A stretch of 64,000 bases of DNA from Glandiceps talaboti (GCF_964340395.1 NC_135566.1:19377297-19441296), one strand, 5' to 3'; positions 52,001 through 63,721 are shown, counted from the stretch's first letter. Notes: generated by a model not told the origin, from the letters alone. Numbers and translations: made by a program.

Positions 52001-55000
52001 TTATAAAAAACACAGCCAATGTTAACATTAATAAAATGTTGTAGCCAATTTCGGGGAGGGGGGGGGGAGGGGCTGCAAATAACAGAAACAAATGAAAGCT
52101 CCTGTGCAACTCATGATGACACACCACTGACTATTGAACTTATAGTACAAATGATGACACACTCAGACAACATCAGATGCAAAAGAAACTATTGTAGTGG
52201 TGCTAAGCACAGGGGTGACATAGAAGTAGATAAGTTACCATGTTGATTATCACTTGGAAGGTCAACAATTGAAGCCATTAAACATCATCAAGTCCATGTG
52301 TGATGATTTCACCAAAAGCCTGTTTTTACTGCGCTGTGAAAGAATAGCAATGCTTATCACCTTTCAATGTGATTGGGCAAAGGATCCTGTTGTGTGTGCA
52401 GTGTCTCTGTTATTGTTAGTCCAGAGTTGAAATATGTCTATCTTTGTGTCAATGTTATGTCCAAGGAGTGAAACTCCTAGCCAGCATCATTGAAATTAGT
52501 ACAGAAAACCCTAAATACAGGTAAAATATCAAGGGATTGCCAAATGACTGCGCATATCAATCATACACATTTTTTGTTCCCCAAGAACAATTTAGATAGA
52601 TAAGAAACAGGTTTCCCACAGACCACTCAATACAAATATAAACAATACCACATTCCTGCCCACAAGCAGGCACTGTATGTGTACACACATATCACTTGTA
52701 ACTTTGAATCAATACACATGTATGTGTCAAAATCTGAGCCTGCAATACAATAACTTTCAATAGCTTTTTTTGTTCCAAGGACGATGTGTGTGTGTGTGTG
52801 TGTGTGTCTGTGTGTGTGTGTGTGTCTGTGTCTGTGTCTGTGTCTGTGTCTGTGTATCAGTAGGGGTCGGATGATGTTTATATTTGTATTGAGTGGCCCC
52901 TGTGGGAAGCCTGTCACAGTCGTTTGGTGATCACTCACAATTTTGCCTGTTACCTTTACCATATATACTATCATTTGACTGTTGCCATGGCATACTCCTG
53001 TTGCTAGTCATATTTGCATACATTTTTTTGAATGTTTATTCACCTGTTTACAATATTAGTTTAATCATTTTAGCCAGTTCAAGGATTGGTCTGTAGATAT
53101 CTTGATTTTTTTTTCATGTAGCCGTAAGCAAATGATGGTAGTGACCACATTTGTAAGTTTTTGCTAACACTATCAGATCAATAAGGTATATGCATGCTGT
53201 TAGTCTTATTAAAAATGATTCCAAATTCTTGTGATGTTATTGATTACGCTCTAAGAGAATTATTTTGTTAAATTTCACAGCTAACAGCAGAAGGTTTTGA
53301 TGACAACGTGATAAAATACAAACCATCAGAAAGTCAAGACTCTGACTCTGCATCAAGTCTAGTTTCTCTGGTTCTCGATGCTGTCAAAAAATCTTCAGAT
53401 TCTACCAATGAGGAACATTCAGTCACAGCCAATGAGGATGCTCCTATTGAGTCATCTGAGGATCTTGCTGAATCTGAAAGGAGACTCACCATTGGAGGAT
53501 CTACTGGCAGTGCATTTGACCCTGTGAAGCCTGTAACCGGTCCAAAAGAAGTAACAAAAGATGATGAAGAAAATGAGTCTGGTGAAGTTGAAGAGGTTAC
53601 CCTTAGCGACCGAGTCTCTGAAGTTAAAGACATCTTGTCAGATATATGGCAGATGGTCCAAGTGTTGGAAAGAGCAGGAAGAAAAACAATAGAGGAACTC
53701 AGTGATAATGTGTACGTATTTAAATAGAGAATTTGTGCAAAATCTGGTTAAAATATTGAAAATTGAATTCAAATCTTTATTTTTGTCATTTAAATAAAGG
53801 TAGTCAGTGATTACGATGATTTTTAAGGCCATGTTTACACAATTCAATTTTCAAATAGAAATTCAACTATTTTGTGACATTTTCACCTGCTGTTTACACA
53901 GAGAAAGCCAAAAAAGATACATGAAAATACAATGCTAGAGACCTGAAATAGAATATTACTGCCTAGACCATCATCAAAATGACCAACATTCGAACTATTG
54001 ACATCATAACTTCCACTATGCACACTTCGCAAGCATTATTATAGGCACGTGTGAGAATAAGTCGACCTGTTTATTCTATTTCCACCCTCTAGCATGAGGG
54101 AAAAAGCTATTGCAGGTACTGAGTCAATGTATTGAGGTGTGTTACTGCCCTCACTCGGACAAAGGTGTAGGTCTCTTGTTTTAATAGCGTTTGTTTTTAT
54201 ACATGCCTTCTGGTGCAGTGATCATCTGACTAAGAATAGTGACAAGCTAAATGAGAGGTATGCCAATGATGTAGATCTACTGAAAGACCAACTTAAAGAA
54301 GCTGAAATGAGAGAGAAACAAGCACAGCAAGAACTGAAAAAGAAGAGAAATGAAATCCACAAGAAAGAACAGGAACTGGAGTACTCTAACACTAAGATAA
54401 CAGAGATGGCTAACAACCTGTGTAGGTTCTCTGACCAACAGTCACATATCCAGGTAACACAAGTTTTCATTTGGAATTTATTTTAAACAGCCAGCTTCTA
54501 TTTTCAGTGAAAAAAATGTTCTGTACGTGTACAGTTACTTGATATTAGTATTGTGCTTATGATATTGAGTTTGTCAGTTTCCATACAGTGTTGCTATTGC
54601 TAAGGTTGGGAAAGCCTGGTAACAGAAAGGGGTAAAAGAGTAAAAGTTGCATACTTTACCACACAATCTACTATAATTTTTGTTTCGGAACCCCGGTAAA
54701 TTACTATGGAACCCTGTAAATTTTACCTGCTTACCTGCGTTTTTACACTCAATTTGTACTTATATGATGTGTATACCCATTCACTCACAGCATTGCAGTA
54801 GTTTCCTAGTGTATTCACTCACAGCACTGCAGTAGTTTCCTAGTGTATTCACTCACAGCATTGCAGTAGTTTCCTGATGTATTCACTCACCGCACTGCAG
54901 TAGTTTCCTAGTGTATTCACTCACAGCATTGCAGTAGTTTCCTGATGTATTCACTCACAGCATTGCAGTAGTTTCCTGATGTATTCACTCACAACACTGC

Positions 55001-58000
55001 AGTAGTTTCCTGATGTATTCACTCACAGCACTGCAGTAGTTTCCTGATGTATTCACTCACAGCACTGCAGCAGTTTCCTGATGTATTCACTCACAACACT
55101 GCAGTAGTTTCCTGATGTATTCACTCACAGCACTGCAGTATTTTCCTGATGTATTCACTCACAGCACTGCAGTGTTTCCTGATGTATTCACTCACAGCAC
55201 TGCTGTAGTTTCCTGATGTATTCACTCACAGCACTGCAGTGTTTCCTGATGTATTCACTCACAGCATTGCAGTATTTTCCTGATGTATTCACTCACAACA
55301 CTGCAGTAGTTTCCTAGTGTATTCACTCACAGCACTGCAGTAGTTTCCTGATGTATTCACTCACAGCATTGCAGTAGTTTCCTGATGTATTCACTCACAG
55401 CATTGCAGTAGTTTCCTGATGTATTCACTCACAGTACTGCAGTGTTTCCTGGTGTATTCACTCACAGCACTGCAGTGTTTCCTGATGTATTCACTCACAG
55501 CACTGCAGTGTTTCCTGATGTATTCACTTACAGCACTGCAGTAGTTTCCTGATGTATTCACTCACAGCATTGCAGTAGTTTCCTGATGTATTCACTCGCA
55601 GCACTGCAGTGTTTCCTGATGTATTCACTTACAGCACTGCAGTAGTTTCCTGATGTATTCACTCACAGCATTGCAGTAGTTTCCTGATGTATTCACTCAC
55701 AGCACTGCAGTAGTTTCCTGATGTATTCACTCACAGCACTGCAGTAGTTTCCTGATGTATTCACTCACAGCATTGCAGTAGTTTCCTGATGTATTCACTC
55801 ACAGCACTGCAGTGTTTCCTGGTGTATTCACTCACAGCACTGCAGTGTTTCCTGATGTATTCACTCACAGCACTGCAGTGTTTCCTGATGTATTCACTTA
55901 CAGCACTGCAGTAGTTTCCTGATGTATTCACTCACAGCATTGCAGTAGTTTCCTGATGTATTCACTCGCAGCACTGCAGTGTTTCCTGATGTATTCACTT
56001 ACAGCACTGCAGTAGTTTCCTGATGTATTCACTCACAGCATTGCAGTAGTTTCCTGATGTATTCACTCACAGCACTGCAGTAGTTTCCTGATGTATTCAC
56101 TCACAGCACTGCAGTAGTTTCCTGATGTATTCACTCACAGCATTGCAGTAGTTTCCTGATGTATTCACTCACAGCACTGCAGTGTTTCCTGCGATAACTG
56201 ACATATTTACTCACAACATTACAATCTTTCCTGTTGTAGAAACTGACTAAAGAAATAGACAAGATGACATCCGAGATGAAGTTAATGGGCAAAGAGAAGG
56301 AGATAGTACAGAATGAATTAGAGGAGGTGCTCCAACGACTTGATGATGTACTACATAGCCAAGGAATGGACTCAAAGGAAGGCTTATATATCAGAGACAA
56401 GATGCTCTTGAAGAGAGAAGTAAGGCCCCTTATTTACACAATCCTGTTTCCAAATGACAACACAACCATTTCATTACATTTGCACCTACTGTGTACACAG
56501 ACACAACAAAAACGCATATAGAAAATTAATTTGAATGTGCTGCTGAAAGTGGATCTTTTTCAAAAAAATTTCAAAATGATCCATTTTCTTTTTAAAATGA
56601 AGTCTTAGTTTGTAAATGGACAATAACAGAATGATTTGAAAATTCAAAATGCACATATTTTAGCTCAGGAATGACCCCATGGGTGATGTACTTACACTGT
56701 GTCATAATAAACCATACTCATTTGGTACCTGTCACCTATTACCCAGGGTTCAATTTGCATCCTTGCAAGCTCAGAAAGAGTTTCTTTATGCAATACCAAT
56801 AATGCTGTAAAGTGCATGTGCAATGTGGTGTCAGTTACCTATTACCCAGGGTTCAATTCACATTTGAGGAGAGCTCCAAGAGATTTAAAGGAAACCTTGA
56901 ATGCTAAAAACCCATATTTTAGTTCTCTTTCCAGAGATGTATAACTCAAAGATGCCAGAATATACTTTTTCCAAGGCTTTAGATACCCTAAACAATTTTT
57001 GACAGTTCCAGCCACACTTCCATTCCCCTTAAAATTAGACCATACTTTAGAAATAAACTCTAAATATTTGCTGTCACTTTGCCATCAAAGAAAACTCAAA
57101 TATTTTTACATCTCATTATATCTTAGGCATTCATTGGACAAAGGTGTTTTTAACAAGATCCTTACTGCTGTCTGTTTATTTTATTTTCAAGGTTGAAAGA
57201 TTGAAACTGCAAATGCTTGAAAAAGATGAATATTATAAAAATATGAACACCAGGTCAACGAGACAGGTAAGATTTTGATAGGTTGTCACAGGTTATAGAC
57301 ATACAGATTGTAAATGTGCTATCTGTACAACTGATGTGTTTCTAATTCCTATGATACAACCAGTAACAAGCAAGCATTTACAGGTGGAACTTGTGACAAA
57401 CAGGGCTTGACAGAAGGATGTCAAGTTCCCCTGGCATTTCATGCACATGTAAAAAAGCTATAAAACTGTTGTTAATGTTATCAAATCATACATTTGTCTC
57501 TGTACTTCTATCATGCTGTGCTAAGTGTATCAAGTTCATGAGTTGTTTACTTTCCCTGTTTGTAAGAAGTTCCACTTGTAAATGCTTGCCTGTAGTTGGT
57601 TGTACCTAAATCTTCCAAGAACAATGTAAGATTTATATTTTTAGTGGCTTCCAAGGCAAGATAAGGTATTGACAAGATTTTATATTCTCAATCAGATTTA
57701 TATAGTTCCACAGACGGCTACATGGCGAGAACATGAAGTGGCAAAGTCTGATCTTGCCTGGTAAAGATCACTCCATAATGTTTTTTGCTAAGTGGAACCC
57801 GCCACTGGTAACAGCATTTCTAGACTCCGCGTTCAAAAATGTCAATTATGCTGCACGAAACCCCACCATCGGTAACAGAAATAGGGAAATGTGTAAAGTG
57901 GCATAATGGCATATCCCCTGCAATATACCATGATTTTGTTTGGGAACCCCATTAAAATGACAGGGGAAGTCTGATAGATTTTACCTACTTACCTCCCATA

Positions 58001-58202
58001 GCAAAAATTTAAGACATGCATTGTATACAGATACACCTGATGAGGAAGTCAAGATATACTATTGAAAGCTTTTAAAACAACTTACACTTTTAAAAATAAA
58101 CTTGGTACCTCTGACATCGCTTTCCTCAAAATATAAATTTTGTAAAGTGTTATTGAACTGTTAGCACCCACTGACCCTATATGATTTGTCACTCACACTA
58201 AA

Positions 58203-58261
<59 letters not shown>

Positions 58262-58895
58262 GTTGGTGTAAATATACAGTGTAAAACATTGGAGGATAAC
58301 TGGAAGAAAGCTGAGGAAGAAGTATATAGATTGGATGAAATGATTGAACAAATACGTCAGGTTAGTTGTTGGTTTTAATTGAATGAAGTAAAACTTTGAA
58401 ATACACATACTATATATTGTACAGTAGTACTAGCCAAGTAGTAATTAATGCTGTGTTTGTAGTATAACATTTATCTTGTACCCCATTTACCTAATTCTGA
58501 AACTCAAAAGGTCAACTTTATTTCTGGAATCTCAGTACCCCTGCAACCAACTTCTAAAACTCACAAGGTCAAGTTTATTTCCGATATCTACTATTGTACC
58601 CTGGCTTATACATCTTCATTCATTTCAATTGTATACCAGACTTTAATATCTGTGGCAACAACTTTCTTTGAGAAAATTTACTCTGGTGCTCAAAGATGAA
58701 TTCACTTTATCTTAGCATACAAGATTACTTTATAAATCAATTGTAATACATCTGTTTGTTATCAATTCACAGACACTTGAAGAATTTCCAGATGTCGTGA
58801 AAAATTGCCAGAGTCTGAAAGCCCTATTGGCTGCCCTAAATCCTCCTGAAGCTGGACCTATGCTGCCAGGTGGCAATATTTCACTAGCATTGTGA
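31029..58895 (+). CDS. SPAG5: Astrin (sperm-associated antigen 5), spindle and kinetochore coiled-coil protein
   Basis: Twenty-one coding exons join in phase: 31029-31040, 31827-31987, 32816-32933, 33717-33908, 35249-37269, 37644-37851, 38886-38975, 40596-40715, 43367-43501, 45485-45577, 46330-46525, 47820-48021, 48812-49007, 50449-50636, 51766-51937, 53281-53711, 54219-54453, 56240-56419, 57192-57266, 58280-58360 and 58773-58895. That is 1742 residues; human astrin has 1193. Residues 1-834 are low-complexity with two repeat sets. About 835-1368 and 1470-1702 are coiled coil, split by an acidic Ser-rich linker. The C-terminus (TLEDNWKKAEEEVYRLDEMI, then TLEEFPDVVKNCQSLKALLA) matches the conserved astrin tail (EENLRRSDKELEKLDDIV, then PEVVRGCKELQGLLEFL). 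The start MWCQ-PRTP also resembles vertebrate MW...RTP. Astrin works with SKAP at bipolar-attached kinetochores. The extra length is mainly the large exon 35249-37269. The start choice rests on the only in-phase ATG before exon 31827. Confidence 0.85.
32404..32550 (+). other. Possible cassette or alternative terminal exon of SPAG5
   Basis: After a good acceptor (TTTTTCTTCATTCAG ending 32403) a 48-codon frame, PPKENTSDQSMEQQVTKPID onward, is open in phase 0, the phase left by exon MWCQ, and ends at TGA 32548-32550. An internal GTAAAC at 32533 would leave phase 0, compatible with the exon at 33717. There is no homology support. Confidence 0.25.
34945..35100. repeat. Imperfect short tandem repeat of GTCTGTGGTCATGAT type
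   Basis: Degenerate 12-18 base units run for about 150 bases in the intron before the large SPAG5 exon. Confidence 0.7.
35372..35915 (+). repeat. SPAG5: Coding 36-bp tandem repeat in SPAG5 (12-residue units)
   Basis: About 16 units of EAVKDEESNIAV or EAVKEDECIIAV (protein residues about 203-384) lie in one long exon. Two sequence types alternate in blocks, and one unit is shortened by four residues in frame (AVKEDDSIITV). Units are acidic and predicted helical. Array gain or loss would keep frame. Confidence 0.95.
36480..37269 (+). repeat. SPAG5: Degenerate long coding repeats in SPAG5 rich in SP/TP sites
   Basis: Four diverged units share STxTTPTLRRSREKDQG then SP, a KDxxTCTSP block and QY-DAQTSP blocks, starting near 36480, 36645, 36855 and 37100. 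They carry many minimal proline-directed Ser/Thr phosphorylation sites, which suits a mitotic CDK1 target (inference). Confidence 0.85.
39055..40070. repeat. Minisatellite, 39-bp unit x 26 (SPAG5 intron)
   Basis: The unit holds CTCTGTGGTTGTACTTTCAT then TAGCAAATCCAGTGGTTTA. Spacing from the first to the last unit is exactly 25 x 39. Because 39 is divisible by three and the unit lacks stops in several frames, long false frames appear on both strands. The exon before it ends at 38975. Confidence 0.97.
40833..42536. repeat. Minisatellite, 46-bp unit x 37 (SPAG5 intron)
   Basis: The unit holds GTCAGGTGAATGCATATAGC then CCTTGGGAGACYRCTAGACA. Units differ mainly at a CCACTAG/TGCTAG/TACTAG position. 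One unit near 42320 is two bases longer (CATCACACACCC). Confidence 0.97.
43545..45405. repeat. Minisatellite, 41-bp hairpin unit x about 45 (SPAG5 intron)
   Basis: The unit holds GATTTGCYTATACAGACCYT then CCACCAAYATAGAGGGTCTAT. Each unit contains the inverted arms AGACCCTC and GAGGGTCT around a short loop. Left-arm C/T and right-arm G/A changes vary between units. Confidence 0.97.
46783..46868. repeat. Foldback sequence in SPAG5 intron
   Basis: ATGTATTAGATGAACAATGC is mirrored by TTTATTGTTCATCTAATACA. Confidence 0.85.
47633..47763. mobile_element. Foldback MITE-like element in SPAG5 intron
   Basis: TTATTACCTGATATCACCTC is mirrored by AGGTGATATCGGGTAATAAC. Inner arms GTGCAGTTTCTGTAA and TTACAGAAACTGCAC also pair. 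It ends about 55 bases upstream of the exon at 47820. Confidence 0.85.
48410..48620. repeat. Dispersed repeat family A, copy 4
   Basis: Blocks GGGTCCGCAGCCAAAAATCA, GCGCCCTCA, ACAATGTCTAATTTTCGGTA and TTGTCTGATTGAACAATGAT. Fragments continue to about 48780. Confidence 0.75.
49034..49240. repeat. Minisatellite, 29-bp G-rich unit x about 7 (SPAG5 intron)
   Basis: The unit is GTGTCAGTTGAGGGGTGGAG then GGACAGGAA. It begins within 30 bases of the exon ending at 49007. A further G-rich stretch (49290-49460) follows. Confidence 0.9.
50672..51752. repeat. Minisatellite, 41-bp unit x 26 (fills a SPAG5 intron)
   Basis: The unit holds GATTGATTACATTTAGGGTG then TCCATGGTAACATTGTTTACA. The array runs from about 35 bases after the exon ending 50636 to within about 13 bases of the exon starting 51766, so the intron is almost all array. 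One unit near 51165 lacks five bases. Confidence 0.97.
52785..52856. repeat. (TG)n / (TCTGTG)n microsatellite
   Basis: Mixed TG and TCTGTG units in the SPAG5 intron between the exons at 51766 and 53281. Confidence 0.95.
54030..54115. repeat. Dispersed repeat family E, copy 2
   Basis: ATAGGCACGTGTGAGAATAA and CCCTCTAGCATGAGGG, as at 13480-13640. Confidence 0.55.
54586..54730. repeat. Dispersed repeat family F, copy 2
   Basis: GCTATTGCTAAGGTTGGGAA and TTTTGTTTCGGAACCCC-type blocks are shared with 22262-22420 and 57788-58012. Confidence 0.55.
54776..56192. repeat. Minisatellite, 34-bp unit x about 42 (SPAG5 intron)
   Basis: The unit holds CACTGCAGTAGTTTCCTGAT then GTATTCACTCACAG, with a shorter form lacking part of the AGTAG. 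A 370-base block at about 55381-55820 is repeated almost perfectly at 55751-56190, so there is a higher-order period of 11 units. Confidence 0.97.
57356..57606. mobile_element. Palindromic MITE-like element family C, copy 4
   Basis: ACAACCAGTAACAAGCAAGC begins the element and GCTTGCCTGTAGTTGGTTGT ends it. Inner arms GTGGAACTTGTGACAAACAG and CTGTTTGTAAGAAGTTCCAC pair. Shorter than the other copies. Confidence 0.85.
57788..58012. repeat. Dispersed repeat family F, copy 3
   Basis: GGTAACAGAAATAGGGAAAT, TTTTGTTTGGGAACCCC and TTTTACCTACTTACCTCCC-type blocks match the copy at 54586-54730. Confidence 0.55.
58203..58262. repeat. (TTG)n trinucleotide repeat at a SPAG5 acceptor
   Basis: About 19 TTG units end 17 bases before the exon at 58280. 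The repeat takes the place of the normal polypyrimidine stretch. Confidence 0.95.
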
Positions 58896-61800
58896 TAAGG
58901 TGTAATATATGGATAAATCATTGACCCTCTACTTTCAAAACAAGTTGCCCTAAAGTGATTATCATATGCAAAGGAATATCAGAAACGCAGTTGTGTAGAG
59001 GGTCTATGGATAAATATACAATGAACAAATCATATGATTTGTTTAGATTATTTATGATGAGGAAAGAGGAAGAGAGATCAAGTTAGGATGTGTGTTTCTG
59101 TTCTTGTAAAATCTTCAGGAAATTCAGTGTCACTCTTTCTTTGTTCATATTTTTTGTTTATATGTTCTGGTTGTTACTATAAAAATATTATATTATCATG
59201 CTATATGTACAAAGGTGTAGGGCAGAGATAGCCTAGACTCTAGATTTGTAGTTGATTTTAACTATGATCTGTCTAAACTCATGCCTAGAATGTTGCTAAC
59301 AGTTTTGTATTCAAATCTACAATTAGATGACATTGTCAAACAACAGTGGCTTAACTCCCACCCCCTCCCCACACTCACAGAGGCTTAGATATGTCTAAGT
59401 CCAGCATGAAACCTGTCCCTTTGTGAGTGGAGATGCAAAAGTCTTGTTGCTAGACCCCTCTGGCTGTTGTGCTTACTATAAAGGTGACTAAAGGTCACTA
59501 CTGAGGGCGCTAGCTGCATCTAGACAGAAGTACTCATTACCTGTGAGCTATATTCAGTAAGCTCCAAAGTATAGATCCAATGTCTTACTACAAGACTAGC
59601 GATGGATGTGATTACCATTGAATGTCACACAGCTCCACTCTCCATGTTCATTTTAATTATATGGTTACAGTAATTACATCATATGACACAGTGGGTAGAT
59701 TTAAAACAGTGAAAATTTGTGCCTGCTTTCTAGCCAACGCTTAGTTAAAGGCAGATAGTGAGAGAATCATTCTAAGGTGTGAGTTATGATAGGTCGTTAC
59801 CCAAATCAAGTCCAAGCCGAGAGTCAAGTTTTGACTTGTTGAAATTGACAGGAAATTCAATTTTGTCTCTGATAGTTATTGTGTATTTTTTCTATTTCAT
59901 ATTATAAGCATCATATAACTTTGCTACTATTTAAACATAAGCAATATTTTTTTATTTGTTTGAATTCCATTGGAAGGTTTGTATAATTTGTGTGTGACCT
60001 GATCACATTTTATACAAATTGCGATAAATCTACGGATAGTAATTGTTTCCTATATAATTGTGTAAGTATATTTTGAGACTATTTATTATCCAGACACTAA
60101 GATTAGAGCTGCATTAGCTGTAACTGGAGGATTATTTTTGATAAGACAACCAACACTTTATTCACCAAAACTTGTCGAAATACTAATAATCAGACATTGC
60201 ATATGTTAATTAGAGGTTGATTGTATCCTTAGGTCGTACAGTAATGCTGTTTTTAGGGTGTTGACCCAAAAATCAATTTGATTGGATTTATTGTACATAT
60301 TATGTATACAGGTACATATAACCCTGATAAGTGAGCCTTTGGTTTTCTAAGATAGACACAAACTAAAACTATTATCATAACAGGTTGATACAGCAGTGAT
60401 AAGCTATTGAGTGGAAGTTGGTGTAATTTGTCTCGGTAGGGGAGTCTCTGAAAACTAGTTTATTTAGAGTTACATGAATGTTTACACATTGTTGATCACA
60501 AGGTGATTACAATCACACACCAGAGGAACTGCTATCTCCCACTTGTGTAATCTACCACATTGAAGAACAATAGATTTAGTTTGTATCTATCTTAGTAAAC
60601 TGAAGGCTGGATTACCAGTGTCATAAATACATTTACCTACAGGTGATTCAATACTATTAGGTCTATACAATATTCAAGTCATTACATCTAACGAAAACAG
60701 CTCAAAAATCATTACAATTACATATAGTGCATCTTTAAAGTATTCAAATGTAAATATATATTTCAATACTGGGAATGTTACTCTACAGGTCTGGCCTGAC
60801 TTCTGTGTTACTATAATATTCTCACCTTGTTGAACTTCAGTGAGAAGCATATTGTAATCATACAGTGAAATGGCTTTCTTTTTTGTCTTTCTTTTGCTTT
60901 CTGTAAGAAAGGAATAATTTGTTGTTATTTCATATATGAGGAAAGAAATCTTCCATTGCTATGGAATGTGTATTGTTCAGAAGGGTGTTACCAGTTTGTA
61001 ACATGTGAATTGAGGGTTAAGGTAGAATGTACCTTAGGGACACATTTCACTGAAAAAGTAAGTTCACGTACAATCTTTCCAAACTTTGCCACATGAAAGT
61101 GAGATTGTGGTAGACAAATTTGAGGACCCACTTTCTAATTTTCAAGGAAATCATGTAAATTTCTCATAGAGTGAAACCATAGATGTTGGACTTTCTAGTC
61201 TATGAGTTTTAACGCAGTATTCACCGGCCATATTAGATTCTAAAATGGTTCAACTTTGACCTCTATTTCCATAATTTGGTTACCCCTGATGTTTTTTTCT
61301 TGATTGTACATGTAACAGCAAATAAGTTGGCGTTTTCTTTTAACAAAGTAACCCAGAAAAAGTTTAAACCATTTTATTTCTGAGGCGCATCTCACATTAT
61401 TAAAAGAGAACATAGCTTAATTATCCCTGTAAAAGTTGTAGCATTCTCCTGTACAAATTCAAACATTTCGGTTAGCATAAAAATGAACATTTTCACAGTC
61501 AGTCAAGTAAGATTTCTAAGTCTATGTTTTTGTACATACTGTCCAACTGTCTTCTTTTTTTCTCAGTGTATAAGCCAGTTTTCAATAAAAGAGTTTCATG
61601 TAAACTTAAACATACTTGATTCAGTGTTATTGTTGTTGTTTGAGACTTATAATTACGTGTACTTGAAGTGAACAGTTTTGTCTGTATTTGGGAGCACAGT
61701 AAATACTAATATAAAACTAAAATTGATAAGATTGTAAAATCTCCGAGTACTTTACTGTACGCTTCCACAAGTGAAATAAACTTAGAAACTAACTTTGAAA

Positions 61801-62385
61801 CTAATACTAGTAGTCTATCAATATATACGTCAACATTTTCGTTCTTTATTTTGTCAAATCAGCTGTAAGTAGTTTTGCTACCGATAATGAAAAATTCTAC
61901 TCACGTCGAGTCAAAGAAATGTTCTTGGAAGCGAATCCCCAATATTAGCTGACATTTTTTGTCTTGAAATAAGATTAGGACGTTAGGCCTACAAAGGTTC
62001 CGATTATGATCAATTTTAGAATAGGGTAGGTAGACTTTTTATTTTATTTTTGTTACATATATTTGTTCATATGTGAGTGTCTAGTTCAGGTACTTATGGT
62101 TTCCGTTGTTTTCCATATGGTCGCTGTGTTATTGGTTTCTTCCCATCAGATGTACAGCCATTACAGATTGGGAGAACAGTTTTATATTGTCTTTTTAAAG
62201 TTGATGTCAGTTTCCGCATCAACTATATCTTGCTAGACTTCACAATTTTCGCGATTTTATTATTTTTTTCTCGAATATATAAAAAAAAATTAGGGTCGTT
62301 ATAAAAAAAAATAGGTGGGGTTTGGTAACCGGAATCAAACAATTCTTTTTAATCCTTAGCGTATTGTATATTTTGTTGTTTTTAC
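58896..62385. other. SPAG5 3' UTR plus intergenic DNA
   Basis: No exon is supported. The first canonical plus-strand AATAAA sites are at 61584-61589 and about 61774, so the SPAG5 3' end is uncertain (non-canonical signals may be used earlier). An inverted pair TTGACCCTCTAC and GTAGAGGGTCTA brackets 58922-59008. Confidence 0.5.
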
Positions 62386-62391
62386 TTTATT
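62386..62391 (-). promoter_or_regulatory. Candidate poly(A) signal of the PON gene
   Basis: TTTATT on the plus strand is AATAAA on the minus strand, about 270 bases past the PON stop codon. Others occur nearer 62257 and 62040. Confidence 0.4.
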
Positions 62392-62662
62392 TTAGCTGAC
62401 GATGCTGATGTCTGTTAATCTTATAACTATCACTCTTTACATTTTGAAAACTTTCAAAACATAAACTAATATTTAAGCCAATTACAATTCACGCTGTCAC
62501 AAAGAGGTGTGACGTCACAAATACATGAAATAATTATACACAAACTACTTAAAATAACTTTGACATTGGACAAAACCAGGTTTTGTATACAATATGATTC
62601 CATTTGGTGAGGGATATTATCACGTTACAATACTTCAAATGAGCTTGAGCTAGCTGTCCAAT

Positions 62663-63721
62663 CTAAAAAGCTAAGATTTCACAAAATGCCGTTTTGTCCC
62701 AAACAGTTCCAATAAGCAGTTTATTGTCATAGAAACGTGCCACACTTCCACCGCTCAACAACGACCCGTCATTCATGAAGACTTCTTTAATATCTACATC
62801 GGTGTAGGGGGCGCTCTTTGAATTAAGGCGAACCCGTAGTACCTGCAATAAAAGCGAAAATGAAACCTAGATGAACTTTATATCTTGCGTAATTTACCGT
62901 AACATAAAAATGATAAAACAGTTACTGAAATTAGTCACCTGGAAATCCTAAGTCCAAAAAACTTTTTATTCACTGAAGGTAATTCAAACTGTCGATAGGA
63001 TGATGCGTAGAAAGTTCAATCACCACATACACATACATTGTACAGTTGTTAAAACAAACAGACAGACAGACAGACGGACAGACAGACAAACGCGACCAAC
63101 CATGAATGTTTTTTTTCGGTGTTACAATGAGAAGCAACAAGACAAGGTCACCTTTACTCTAATGTGCCGTACCTGTGATCCAGCAGGTTTGGAAATGTTC
63201 GTCGTATGTGATTGCAACATATGAAATACAGGGTGGCAGCCCAACCATAGATCACCCGTTGTTAAGTCCACCTCTATATTATCCACACCGGTACCTACAT
63301 TGATAGTCTATGGAACGTAAACAAAAAGAATCGTTTCCAGTAATCGTACACAGTGTGTCAGTGATTTACTCGGGGTGTCGCTTGGCAACCAAGTCTAGCA
63401 TGTCGTTTGGCATAACACTTTTCCCCTCTGACGTACATAAAAAATATAGTATAAGCTTATAGCGACAAAATGCCGTTGCAGAACGCAATGTTTGATTGTC
63501 GCTGTAAACTTTACAAAACTGGAGTCACTCACTCACTCACTCACTCACTCACTCACCCACCCACCCACCCACCCACCAACCAACCAACCATGAAACTATT
63601 TATAAACCACGATCTCGATGCTTCAAATTCCTTACGTACCTGTACTCTTTTGAGTGAATTATCTGCCGTTCTCTCGAACACCAATACTTGGCCTTTCATT
63701 GATGAAGCGACATATACATAC
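62663..63721 (-). CDS. PON: Paraoxonase/arylesterase family protein, C-terminal three exons (partial)
   Basis: Minus-strand exons 63721-63640, 63307-63173 and 62842-62663 join in phase 0 with GT-AG borders, giving 131 C-terminal residues of a protein usually about 355 long. The order is KYVYVA-type blade strand (YVYVASSMKGQVLVFERTAD), VDNIEVDLTTGDLWLGCHP, then VLRVRL, DGSLLSGGSVARFYDNKLLI and GTVWDKTAFCEILAF. This is the paraoxonase six-bladed propeller tail. The Asp-Asn of VDN corresponds to calcium ligands Asp269/Asn270 of human PON1, GCHP to Cys284/His285, and the terminal Cys to the one that closes the propeller by a disulfide. Family members are calcium-dependent lactonases/arylesterases, often secreted or membrane-attached. 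The 5' exons lie beyond the right edge. Which PON paralogue this is cannot be told. Confidence 0.93.
63056..63088. repeat. (GACA)n microsatellite
   Basis: About eight units with one GACG change, in the last PON intron. Confidence 0.85.
63525..63590. repeat. (TCAC)n-(CCAC)n-(CCAA)n microsatellite
   Basis: Three stepwise related tetranucleotide runs in a PON intron. Confidence 0.9.

Noticed and set aside
62077-62304. 75-codon hydrophobic plus-strand frame
   Set aside because: Partly made of a dispersed repeat also found at 27533-27604; no other support.
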